Assembly (NCBI GenBank): GCA_964458605.1
Contig: CAYWLS010000005.1
Span: 1-64,000 of the forward strand
DNA: 64,000 nucleotides
DNA from: JBBSNV01 sp964458605
GTDB lineage: Bacteria; Pseudomonadota; Alphaproteobacteria; Reyranellales; JAQSWP01
Direction: 5' to 3'
The number at the start of each line of letters is the position of its first letter. Positions within the stretch are counted from its first letter, which is position 1. Positions 8,689-17,650 of this stretch are shown piece by piece. Position numbers and translations under genes: made by a program. The notes beneath the pieces are model-generated. The model made no database searches. It saw only the letters and a list, made by a program, of their open reading frames with translations, and had not been told where the DNA came from.

Positions 8689-10248
8689 TTACTTGGCCAT
8701 TTCCACCGTCTGCAATTTCAGGTGATAGGGGCTGCCCACGGCGGGCTTGAGGTCCTTGATGCGGTTGGACACGGCAAAAGACTCGCCGCACCAGAACAGC
8801 GGGATCGATTCGCGCCGCTGGTCTTCCATCTTGGCGAATTTCTGCAGCAGCTTCAGCCGCGCGTCCGGATCGGTCATCAGGAACTGCTCGGCCAGGATTT
8901 TGTCGTAGTCGGGATCGCTGATATTGCCCGACGACCACACCGCCTTGCTGTTGTACCAGCCCGAGATCAGTTCGCCGCCGTCGTCGGGCATGGCGGAGGT
9001 GCCGTAGAACACCGCCGGCTGCTTGCCGCCGCGCATCATCGCCATCCAGGCCGCCATGTCGTAGGGCTCGCGCACGATCTTGAAGCCGACCGCCTCGAGA
9101 TAGCCCGCGATCGCTTCCAGCACCTGCGGCGCGTTGGGCAGCGAGGCCGATTCGGTGTGGATGGTGAAGGTCAGCTCCTTGCCCGGCGCCAGGCCGGCCT
9201 CCTTGAGCAGCGTCTTGGCCTTGGCAGGGTCGTAGGGAATGGCCTTGAGCCCTGGCAGGAAGCCGAACGTGGCCGGGGTGAAGATCTCGTCCGACGGCTT
9301 GCAGACGCCGCGCAGCACGTTCTTGGAGATGGCGTCGCGGTCGATGGCGTAACCGATCGCCTGGCGTACCCGCTCGTCCTTGGCCTCCGGGAACTTGGCC
9401 AGGTTGAAATACAGCGCGCTGGTGCCGCTGTAATTGGCGGTGAACACGCGCACGTCCTGGTTCTCGCGCATCTTGTCAAGCAGCGGCCCGGTCAGGCCGG
9501 CGACGATGTCGGCCTCGCCCCGCTGCAGCATGGCGTAGCGGGTGAAGGGCTCCTTGACCAGTTGCTGCTTGACGTATTTGACGTGCGGCGAGCCGTTCCA
9601 ATAGTCGGTGAAGGCCTCGAAGCGGTTGGATTCGCCGGCCACCGCCTTGTCGAGCTTGAACGGCCCGGTGCCGATCGGGTGGTCCTGGAAGCCCTTGGCC
9701 CCGACCTTCTCGAAATAGGCCTTGGGCACGATCGGCTGCAGGGCATAGCGCGAGGTCGAGAAGAATCCCAGCCAGGGCTGCTTCAACACGAAGCGCACAT
9801 GCAATGGATCGATCACATCGATGCGCTCGATCGAATCGACGAAGCCCTTGCGATAGGAATGCGTATTGCCGGGCTTGAGCAGCTCGTCGTAGGTGAACTT
9901 GACGTCCTCGGCGCTGAACGGATCGCCGTTGTGGAACTTCACCCCCTTGCGCAGCTCGAAATCGATCTGCTTGCCGTCCGGGCTGGTCTTCCAACTGGTC
10001 GCCAGCGCGGGATACTTGCCCTCGGGCCCGTTGTCGAGCAGGCCGTCGAACAGGATGTCGTTCACCAGGTAGTCGGTGGTGGCGATCATAGTTGTCGGGT
10101 CGAAATGCTGGCGCAGCAGGGGCGCCACCACGACGATCTCGCCCTTGGGATCGGCGGCCCGAACCGCCCCGGCACCGAGGCCGGCGAGAGACAGCGACAT
10201 GACCAACGCGGCCGCCCATTTTGCGGCCGCTACCCGGATATCCAGCAT
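8689..10248 (-). CDS. ABC transporter substrate-binding protein, family 5 (copy 4)
   Basis: A 519-residue periplasmic binding protein. The start at 10248 (MLDIRVAAAK) is preferred over an ATG at 10323 because it gives a clean signal peptide (about 32 residues, before DPKGEIVVV) and has a GGGGGTGGG site just upstream. It is the most divergent of the four paralogues in the signal and mid-region but keeps LLRQHFDPTTMIATTDY and HPIGTGPFKLDKAVAGE. The C-terminal FWCGESFAV matches the FWCNTxYAV of the others. It is the first gene of the three-copy run when read on the minus strand. Confidence 0.92.
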   Translation of the reverse strand: MLDIRVAAAKWAAALVMSLSLAGLGAGAVRAADPKGEIVVVAPLLRQHFDPTTMIATTDYLVNDILFDGLLDNGPEGKYPALATSWKTSPDGKQIDFELRKGVKFHNGDPFSAEDVKFTYDELLKPGNTHSYRKGFVDSIERIDVIDPLHVRFVLKQPWLGFFSTSRYALQPIVPKAYFEKVGAKGFQDHPIGTGPFKLDKAVAGESNRFEAFTDYWNGSPHVKYVKQQLVKEPFTRYAMLQRGEADIVAGLTGPLLDKMRENQDVRVFTANYSGTSALYFNLAKFPEAKDERVRQAIGYAIDRDAISKNVLRGVCKPSDEIFTPATFGFLPGLKAIPYDPAKAKTLLKEAGLAPGKELTFTIHTESASLPNAPQVLEAIAGYLEAVGFKIVREPYDMAAWMAMMRGGKQPAVFYGTSAMPDDGGELISGWYNSKAVWSSGNISDPDYDKILAEQFLMTDPDARLKLLQKFAKMEDQRRESIPLFWCGESFAVSNRIKDLKPAVGSPYHLKLQTVEMAK

Positions 10249-10395
10249 TTCCCACCCCCAACTCTTTGGCAGATTGCGGCGCCTTTCTCGCGAAAGACGC
10301 ATTGGTTCTACCAATAATGACACAATCGAGCCGGATTGTGCCTACTTTATGTGGGGCAGGAATAGTCTGTCGGCCCAGCGGGAGGCGGGAGACGA

Positions 10396-11349
10396 TCAGG
10401 GTTCGATCAGGCGTATCGGCTTGCCGGCCTGCCAGGCGGCGATGTCTTCGACGGTCTCGCGATAGAAGATGTCGTAGGTATCGTCGGTGACGTAACCCAG
10501 ATGCGGCGTCAGCACGACATTGTCGAGCGTGCGCAGCACATGATTCCGCGGCAGAGGCTCCTCGGCATAGACATCCAGCCCGGCGCCGGCGATCTGCCGG
10601 GCCTTGAGGGCGGCGACCAGCGCCTGCTCGTCGACGATCGGGCCGCGCGAAGTGTTGACCAGATAGGCGTGCTTCTGCATCAAGCCCAGTTCCCGGGCGC
10701 CCACCAGATGCCGGGTGCGATCGCTCAGCACCAGATGGATGCTGACGACGTCCGAGCGGCGCAGCAGCTCCTCCTTGCTGACCAGCCTGGCGTCGAATTT
10801 GGCGGCGCGCTCCTCGGTCAGGTTCTGGCTCCAGGCCAGCAGTTCCATGTTGAAGGCCTTGGCGACGACGGCAACGCGGCCGCCCAGCTTGCCCAGCCCC
10901 AGCAGGCCCAGGGTACGACCTTGCAGGCCGCGCCCGACCGAGTTCTGCCATTGGCCGGCCTTGACGCCGCGATCTTCCCAGGTGATGCGGCGCATCAGCG
11001 CGATGATCAGCCCCCAGGTGAGTTCGGGCGTGGCGTGGCTGGTGCCGCCGGTGCCGCAGACGGCAATGCCGCGCGCCACGGCCGCTTTCGCGTCGAGCGA
11101 GGCGTTGCGCATGCCGGTGGTTACGATCAGGCGCAGCTTGGGCAGCCGTGCGATCAGCGCGCCGTCGATCGGCGTACGCTCGCGCATCATGCAGACGACG
11201 TCGAAATCCTTGAGCCGTTCGGCCAGCGCATTTTCGTCGCTCAGGTGATCGTTGAAACATGTCACCTCGGCATTCCGGAGCGATGCCCAGTCGGCATGGC
11301 CGCGCGCCACGTTCTGATAGTCGTCCAGGACAGCTACTTTCAGGGTCAT
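10396..11349 (-). CDS. D-2-hydroxyacid dehydrogenase
   Basis: A 317-residue NAD(P)-dependent enzyme reducing 2-keto acids to D-2-hydroxyacids, or the reverse. The Rossmann loop is at residues 150-160 (LGLGKLGGRVA). The substrate-binding segment VNTSRGPIVDE is at 231-241 and the catalytic His is H283 in LTPHLGY. The length is typical. It lies upstream of the copy-4 binding protein on the same strand with a 147-bp gap, so linkage to uptake is possible but unproven. Candidates include phosphoglycerate-, lactate- or glyoxylate-type enzymes; no subfamily was assigned. Confidence 0.9.
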   Translation of the reverse strand: MTLKVAVLDDYQNVARGHADWASLRNAEVTCFNDHLSDENALAERLKDFDVVCMMRERTPIDGALIARLPKLRLIVTTGMRNASLDAKAAVARGIAVCGTGGTSHATPELTWGLIIALMRRITWEDRGVKAGQWQNSVGRGLQGRTLGLLGLGKLGGRVAVVAKAFNMELLAWSQNLTEERAAKFDARLVSKEELLRRSDVVSIHLVLSDRTRHLVGARELGLMQKHAYLVNTSRGPIVDEQALVAALKARQIAGAGLDVYAEEPLPRNHVLRTLDNVVLTPHLGYVTDDTYDIFYRETVEDIAAWQAGKPIRLIEP

Positions 11350-11555
11350 CGTCGGGCTCCGCCATCGTTCGCTTGAAGGTGGCGAACCCTAGCCGCGCGC
11401 CGGCGCGCCGCCAAGCCGCCGCGCGAGATAGTTCCCGGCCCGATCGATTTTTTTGCACGGTAACAAAACCCTTATCGGTGCGTTGGACCGGCAACCGCGC
11501 GGCTTTGCGCCGTGAGGTGTCCTTTCAATTGCATTTGGAGCAGGGAGAAACTGCC

Positions 11556-12029
11556 ATGACCTTTTCGATTTTCGACACCGGGAATCTGCGGCGCGGCGCC
11601 ACTATCGCGGCTATGGCCGGTGCGCTCGCGATCGCCGGCTGCGCCAGCGCCGGGCCCAACGAACGCAACGGCACGGCGATCGGCGCTGGCGGCGGCGCCG
11701 TGGTCGGCGCCCTGGCTGGCGGCTGGCAGGGTGCAGCGATCGGCGCCGTCGCCGGCGGCGTGGTCGGCAACCTGATCGGCCGCGATATGGACGATCGCGA
11801 ACGGGCCCGCGCCGAGGACGCCGCCTATCGCGCCGCGCGCGAGAATCACCGCGCCGAGTGGGGCGATCGCGCCGGCACCTATGGCTACGCCGAGCCGGTC
11901 GGCGGCTACTACATGCGCGACGGCCAGACCTGCCACGACTATGTGCAGTACATGCACAAGGGCGGCCGCGACTTCCAGGATCGCACCACGATCTGCCGCA
12001 ACAGCGCCGGCGGCTTCGCCCGCGGCTAA
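11556..12029 (+). CDS. glycine-zipper outer-membrane lipoprotein (copy A)
   Basis: A 157-residue lipoprotein. A signal sequence ends in a lipobox (ALAIAGCAS), followed by a glycine-zipper transmembrane domain with GxxxG repeats (AIGAGGGAVVGALAGGW, AIGAVAGGVVGNLIG) like 17-kDa surface antigens. The C-terminal half has two conserved cysteines (QTCHDYVQYM and TICRNSAGG), which may form a disulfide. The start is fixed by the GGAGCAGGGAGAA site and the lipobox. It is nearly identical in layout to 13677-14162 and shares the RDMDDRER and YAEPVGGYY blocks. Such proteins sit in the outer membrane; a specific role is unknown. Confidence 0.85.
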   Translation: MTFSIFDTGNLRRGATIAAMAGALAIAGCASAGPNERNGTAIGAGGGAVVGALAGGWQGAAIGAVAGGVVGNLIGRDMDDRERARAEDAAYRAARENHRAEWGDRAGTYGYAEPVGGYYMRDGQTCHDYVQYMHKGGRDFQDRTTICRNSAGGFARG

Positions 12030-12052
12030 CGCGGCCGAAATCCTGTCCAACG

Positions 12053-12088
12053 CGGCGGCGGGCGCAATCCCGCCGCCGTTTTCTTTTG
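12053..12088 (+). terminator. rho-independent terminator of glycine-zipper copy A
   Basis: A perfect 10-bp GC stem (12053-12062 with 12069-12078), loop CGCAAT, followed by TTTTCTTTTG. It starts 23 bp after the stop codon. Confidence 0.9.
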
Positions 12089-12209
12089 TGCGATGCGAAG
12101 CCGGAGCGATGCCGCCCTGCCACAGCGCCCGATCAATTCGCCTGCCGGAGGAGCAATTCGCGCCCGCCCGCGTTGCTGGAACAAGCGAGTGTACTGCAGG
12201 GGGTCGACA

Positions 12210-13551
12210 ATGCCTGGCAAGTTGTTGAGCCGTCTATTCACCGCCAGCGCAACGTTGGCGGGCGTCGTGCTGATAGCGGGCGCCGCCTGGGCCCAGTCGC
12301 CCTATAACGACCCGTTTTTCGGACGTCCGGCCAATTCGGGCCGCCCGGCCGTGGTGAATTCGCCGATGGGCGCCCCCCTGGTCGGGCCCAGCAATACGCA
12401 GCCCGCGGTAGCCGTGGCCGCACCCTCGGATCGGCCCTACGACCGTCAATCCTNNNNNNNNNNNNNNNNNNNNNNNNNNNNNNNNNNNNNNNNNNNNNNN
12501 NNNNNNNNNNNNNNNNNNNNNNNNNNNNNNNNNNNNNNNNNNNNNNNNNNNNNACGATCGCCCATCCTACGATCGCCCATCCTACGATCGCCCATCCTAC
12601 GATCGCCCATCCTACGATCGCCCGTCATACGATCGCCCGTCATACGACCGTCAATCCTACGATCGTCCCTACCCGCCTTCGTCCTACGGATCCGCCTACG
12701 ACCGTCCCTACCCGCCGATGCCCAGCAGCGACGCCTCGGGAGCGCCGGTCGGGTTGCACCGCGCCGTCGCGACGATGTCGACGGCCCCGTCCGCGATGGC
12801 CAACCCGCCCGATCGCGATAGCTCCGATCGCGATGGCCCCGATCGCGATGGCAACGGCGAGGCGCCGCGGGGCCGCATCACGCCCTATGGCGTTGTCCCG
12901 CCCAGCAGCGGCGACAACTCGCCCTTCGCCGCGTCGACCGGTCCGGGGACGCCGCCGGCTTCGGCCTACCCGCCCATCCCCAAGGCCGATGTGCCCAAGG
13001 CGCCCGAGGCACAATTCGCGCAGTGTTCCGGCAATGCAGCCGACGCGACCACCGATTCCATCATCGCCGCCTGCAGCGCCATTATCGCCGCCGGCCGCGA
13101 CAACCGGATGGCCGAGGTCTATGCCGATCGCGCCCGGGCCTGGCACAAGGCTGCCCAGTACAAGGCGGCGGTGGCCGATTTCGACCAGGCCCTGCGCCTC
13201 AACGGCGCCGACGCCAATGCCCTGCAGGGTCGCTGCATGAGCCGCGCCGTGCTGGGCGACCTGCAGAAGGCGCTGGCCGACTGCAACCAAGCGCTCAAGC
13301 TCAAGCCCGACGACATGACGGCGTTGGAAGCGCGCGGCTTCACCTATCGCAAGCTGCGCGACTTCAAGCGATCGCTCGCCGACTACGACGCGGTGCTCGC
13401 CCGCGAACCCCAGCGCGCCTCGGCCCTGTTCGGACGCGGCGCGGCCAAACTCGACGACGGCGATCGCAACGGCAATCTCGACATCAAGCAGGCCAAGGAA
13501 CTGCAGTCGAACGTCGCCCAGGAATATGGCCGCTACGGCGTCTATCACTGA
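12210..13551 (+). CDS. secreted TPR-repeat protein with a pentapeptide-repeat linker (interrupted by gap)
   Basis: A signal peptide (MPGKLLSRLF... ending GAAWAQ) leads to a proline-rich stretch. A 15-bp tandem repeat encoding SYDRP follows, then a low-complexity PDRD/SDRDGPDRDG segment. The C-terminal half holds about three TPR motifs (YADRARAWHKAAQYKAAVADF, ALQGRCMSRAVLGDLQKAL, ALEARGFTYRKLRDFKRSL), which mediate protein-protein contacts. The frame before the gap and the frame after it differ only because the 100 N are a placeholder. The bases at the two edges (T before, AC after) join into the repeat codon TAC if the true gap is a multiple of 3, most likely of 15. It is read here as one gene, not a pseudogene. 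Periplasmic location is inferred. Confidence 0.75.
12438..12672 (+). repeat. 15-bp tandem repeat encoding SYDRP, broken by the gap
   Basis: The consensus unit is TACGATCGCCCATCC. After the gap there are four copies with CCATCC, two with CCGTCA, then two diverged units (TACGACCGTCAATCC and TACGATCGTCCC). Before the gap one diverged unit (TACGACCGTCAATCC) is visible at 12439-12453. The variant units at both edges and the homogeneous units next to the gap indicate recent expansion of the central copies. Confidence 0.9.
12454..12553. other. scaffold gap of exactly 100 N
   Basis: The run is exactly 100 N long, the conventional size for a gap of unknown length. It sits inside the SYDRP-coding tandem repeat, the expected place for short-read assembly to break. 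The real number of repeat units is unknown. Confidence 0.97.
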
Positions 13552-13676
13552 CCCGCATTGACCCCGCACTGGCCCCGCAATGGGGCGCCGCGAATTTGCG
13601 CCCCCACCGACCTCAGGGTAGATTGCTACCGGGGCGTGCCAGCAGGGGCACGCCTTCACACTCTGAGGTACACGAC

Positions 13677-14162
13677 ATGAGCATTGCGAATTCACATGGC
13701 ATGAGGGCACCGCTTCCGTGGCGTCGCCTGGGCACGGCCCTGAGCCTGGCCGGGGCGTTGGTCCTGGCGGGCTGCGCCAGTTCCGGCCCCAACGAGCGCG
13801 GCGGCACGGTACTGGGCGCCGGCGGCGGCGCCATCGTCGGCGGCCTGATCGGCGGCTGGCAGGGCGCCGCGATCGGCGCGGTGGCGGGCGGCGTGGTCGG
13901 CAACCTGATCGGCCGCGACATGGACGACCGCGAGCGGCGCCGCGCGGAGGAAGCTTCCTATGCCGCCGCGCGCGAAGACCGCCGCACCTATTGGGGCGAT
14001 CGCAGCAGCACCTACGGCTATACCGAACCGGTCGGCGGCTACTACCAGCGCAGCGGCCAGACCTGCCACGACTATCTGCAATACATGAGCAAGAACGGTC
14101 GCGAATATACCGACCGCATCACCATCTGCCGCAATTCCCAGGGCGGCTTCGCCCGCGGCTGA
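13677..14162 (+). CDS. glycine-zipper outer-membrane lipoprotein (copy B)
   Basis: A 161-residue paralogue of 11556-12029. The lipobox is LVLAGCASS. The glycine zipper keeps AIGAVAGGVVGNLIG and RDMDDRER, and the tail keeps YGYTEPVGGYY, QTCHDYLQYM and ITICRNSQGGFARG. The start is set by a TGAGGT site 9 bases upstream. An alanine/arginine-rich segment (AEEASYAAAREDRRTYWG) joins the two conserved blocks. It is followed by its own terminator, so it is probably a monocistronic gene. The pair brackets the TPR gene, suggesting local duplication of an envelope module. Confidence 0.85.
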   Translation: MSIANSHGMRAPLPWRRLGTALSLAGALVLAGCASSGPNERGGTVLGAGGGAIVGGLIGGWQGAAIGAVAGGVVGNLIGRDMDDRERRRAEEASYAAAREDRRTYWGDRSSTYGYTEPVGGYYQRSGQTCHDYLQYMSKNGREYTDRITICRNSQGGFARG

Positions 14163-14179
14163 TCGCAGCGCGCGCAGCG

Positions 14180-14210
14180 AAAGGCGGCGGGCCGATGCCT
14201 GCCGCCTTTT
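14180..14210 (+). terminator. rho-independent terminator of glycine-zipper copy B
   Basis: A stem of GGCGGC(G)GGC with GCC(T)GCCGCC (14183-14192 with 14197-14206, one G/T pair), 4-base loop CGAT. It is extended by AAA/TTT and followed by TTTTCGCTTTT. It lies 17 bp after the stop and just ahead of the convergent nucleosidase gene. Confidence 0.85.
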
Positions 14211-14216
14211 CGCTTT

Positions 14217-15002
14217 TCAGATCGCCTTGATCGCCCGGCGCAGCACGAGCGCGGCGGCGCGCGCCGCCAGCGGCAGGAAGGCCGGAAAATTCAGGTGGCT
14301 GTCGGCGCCGGCCAGATCGGACAGGCAGCGCACCACCAGCCAGGGCAGGCCGAACCGCTCCGCCACCTGCGCCAGCGCCGCCCCTTCCATCTCCACCGCC
14401 ATGGCGCCGAAATTTTCGTGCAGGCGGCGCCGTTCCTCGTCGTCGTTGAGGAAAGTGTCGCCGGTGACGATGGTGCCGAAATGCAGCGCCGCCTGGCGCG
14501 CGGCGCCGCCGGTGACCGCGGCCTCGACCGCCGGCAGCGCAATGCCGCCCAGCGCCGCGCGCAGTTTCTCGCGCAACGGCGTCGGCATGTCGTAGCCGTG
14601 GACGGGATCGAACATCGGCAGCGGCGGCACGCCCGGCTGGTAGACCGTCAGCCGGCCACCGATCAGCGCGCCATAGTCGTGCTGGACCAGGCGCGTGCCG
14701 ACCACCACGTCGCCCACGCCCAGCGCCGGATCGAGGCCGCCGGCCACGCCGCAGAACACCAGCGCGCGGCAGCCGAAGCGCGCGGCCAGCAAGGTGGCGG
14801 TGGTGGCGGCATTGACCTTGCCGATGCCGGTCTCGACGAAGATCGCCGGCAGCCCCTCGATGCGGCCGCGATGGAACAGCAGGCCGGCGATCGTCTCGCT
14901 GCCCTCCTCGCGATCCTCCAGATGCTTCAGCTCTTCGGGAATGGCCGACAGAATGCCAAGGGGTGCGTTCACGGGCATGAGTGGTTGCAGGGTTGCGGTC
15001 AA
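14217..15002 (-). CDS. mtnN: 5'-methylthioadenosine/S-adenosylhomocysteine nucleosidase
   Basis: A 261-residue nucleosidase that hydrolyses MTA and SAH to adenine and the thioribose or homocysteine derivative (methionine salvage, activated-methyl cycle). Family blocks seen are LGILSAIPEEL at the start, ETGIGKVNAA, VFCGVAGGLDP, VEMEGAALAQ (ribose-binding Glu) and RCLSDLAG, whose Asp is the proton donor. The N-terminus is uncertain: an ATG at 14978 (MPVNAPLG) fits the family start better than the one at 15002. It is divergent from the dioxygenase at 15053, with about 50 bp between. Confidence 0.85.
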   Translation of the reverse strand: MTATLQPLMPVNAPLGILSAIPEELKHLEDREEGSETIAGLLFHRGRIEGLPAIFVETGIGKVNAATTATLLAARFGCRALVFCGVAGGLDPALGVGDVVVGTRLVQHDYGALIGGRLTVYQPGVPPLPMFDPVHGYDMPTPLREKLRAALGGIALPAVEAAVTGGAARQAALHFGTIVTGDTFLNDDEERRRLHENFGAMAVEMEGAALAQVAERFGLPWLVVRCLSDLAGADSHLNFPAFLPLAARAAALVLRRAIKAI

Positions 15003-15052
15003 ACAGGCGACAATCCCATTTAAGTACAGAAGCGTTCGCAGAGGAACATCGC

Positions 15053-15972
15053 ATGACCGGCAAACTCGAGATCAGACGCCTGGCCGGCGCGCTGGGCGCG
15101 GAGGTGTTCGGCGTCGATCTCGCCCAGGCGCTGGACCAGGCCACGGTGGCGGCGATCCGGCGCGCCTGGCTCGAGCACCTGGTGCTGTTCTTCCCCGGCC
15201 AGAAGCTGGACGACGCGGCACTGGAGCGGTTCACGGCGCAGTTCGGGCCGTTCGGCGTCGAGCCGTTCGTCGACGCCATCGCCACCGCGACGCCGCACGT
15301 GCTGGCGGTGATCAAGGAGGCCGACGAGAAGCGCAAGGCCAATTTCGGCGGCGCCTGGCATTCGGACTGGAGCTTCCAGGAGCAGCCGCCGGCCGCCACC
15401 TTCCTTTACGCGCTGGAACTGCCGCCCTATGGCGGCGATACGATGTGGACCAACCAGTATCTCGCCTACGAGACCCTGTCGCCCGGCCTGCGCGCCATGC
15501 TCGACGGGCTGCAGGCCATGCACAGCGCCAGGCGGCCCTACGGCACCAAAGGCACCTATGCCGACAAGAGCCAGGCGCGCTCGATGAAGATCCGCACCGG
15601 CGCGGAAGCGGAGAGCGAAACCGCCCATCCGGTGGTGCGGGTGCATGCCGAGACCGGCCGGCGCGCGCTCTACGTCAACCAGGTCTACACCATCCGCTTC
15701 AAGGACATGAGCGAGCCGGAGAGCGCGCCGCTGCTGAACTATCTGCACCAGCATTCGATCCGGCCCGACTTCACCTGCCGCTATCGCTGGAGCGTCGGCA
15801 CGCTGGCGATGTGGGACAATCGCTGCACGCAGCATTTCGCCATCAACGACTACGACGGCTTCCGCCGCGAGCTGCACCGCACCACGCTGGCGGGCGAGAG
15901 GCCGATCGGCGTGGCCGAGGCCACCAACATCAAGCAGGCCACCTCCGGCCTCGAAACCAGCGTCGCCGCGCA

Positions 15973-15976
<4 letters not shown>
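15053..15976 (+). CDS. TauD/TfdA-family Fe(II)/2-oxoglutarate dioxygenase (second)
   Basis: A 307-residue dioxygenase. The metal HxD is H103/D105 in GGAWHSDWSF. The distal His is in WDNRCTQHFAINDYDG and the oxoglutarate-binding Arg follows in RRELHRTTLAG. The start at 15053 has an AGAGGA site 8 bases upstream, which decides it over the in-frame start at 14981. The stop overlaps the start of cysQ by ATGA, so the two are translationally coupled. It is a different subtype from the TauD gene at 1647-2477 (longer, with QEQPPAATFLYA). The substrate is unknown. Confidence 0.9.
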
Positions 15977-16896
<920 letters not shown>

Positions 16897-16900
16897 GGCG

Positions 16901-17590
16901 TCAGGCCTTGAACTTGATGGCCGCGTGGGTGCCGTCGCAGAACGGCTTGTTCTTCGAGCCGCCGCAACGGCACAGCGCGACGCGGTTGCGCAGCTCGTAT
17001 TCGAAACCGTCGGCCGCCACCACCGGAATGCCGCCGCGCAGCCAGATCGGGCCGCTGCAGTCCTGCGCCGGATCCTCGACCAGGCCGATCGACGGCGGCA
17101 ATTCGGGCTCGATCGGCTGGCGCGTGCGCTTGTCCCACGCCATCAGCCGGCCGGCCGGACAATCGTGCACCTGGCGCAGGAAGGTCTTGGCCACTTCGGG
17201 ATCGTCGCTGCGCGCCACCTGGTTCCACACCTGGCCATTGGGATCGCAGAACCGGCCGAAGGCGCACAGGCTTTCGGCATCGGTCAACGCCAGCACCGGC
17301 CCGTCGATCGCCACCGCCTGCTCGACATAGGGCGCGCGGCTGGCCGTTTCGGTGCCGTCGAAACGATGGCGCGCATGGGAGCCGTCGCAGAACGGCTTGC
17401 CGGCGGAATGGCCGCAGCGGCAGAGCGCATAGCTCGCCTGCTCGGGCCATTGCTTGCCCTCGCGCCATTCGCGCGATTCGCCCTCGGCGTCGGTGCCGAT
17501 GGTCTGCTGCGACAGCTTCACGCCGCCGCTCACCATGTAGGGGCCGTTCGGCGTCACCTTCACCCGCATGGTCGGCCTGGCCTTGCTCAT
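16901..17590 (-). CDS. double CDGSH iron-sulfur protein with central YjdI-like domain
   Basis: A 229-residue soluble protein with two CDGSH [2Fe-2S] motifs. The first is C57, C59, C68, H72 (CRCGHSAGKPFCDGSH); the second is C207, C209, C218, H222 (CRCGGSKNKPFCDGTH). Between them is a cysteine-containing block (CAFGRFCDPNGQVWNQV, HDCPAGRLMAWD) resembling the YjdI/iron-binding domain found with CDGSH proteins. It is convergent with cysQ, with stops 4 bp apart. It is likely an electron-transfer or iron-sulfur/redox sensor protein; bacterial function is poorly known. Confidence 0.88.
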   Translation of the reverse strand: MSKARPTMRVKVTPNGPYMVSGGVKLSQQTIGTDAEGESREWREGKQWPEQASYALCRCGHSAGKPFCDGSHARHRFDGTETASRAPYVEQAVAIDGPVLALTDAESLCAFGRFCDPNGQVWNQVARSDDPEVAKTFLRQVHDCPAGRLMAWDKRTRQPIEPELPPSIGLVEDPAQDCSGPIWLRGGIPVVAADGFEYELRNRVALCRCGGSKNKPFCDGTHAAIKFKA

Positions 17591-17650
17591 CGCGCCCTCC
17601 GTCGCCGGACGGCCGATCCTACGCCCGATCGCGGCGCCTGCGCCATTGCC

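Noticed and set aside
12210..13551. A frameshift pseudogene in the TPR protein
   Set aside because: The only frame change is across a 100-N placeholder gap in a repeat, so it is an assembly artefact rather than evidence of mutation.
13572..13604. Terminator after the TPR gene
   Set aside because: Alternative hairpins (GCCCC/GGGGC and GGGGCGC/GCGCCCC) exist but there is no T-tract, so it was not listed as a terminator.
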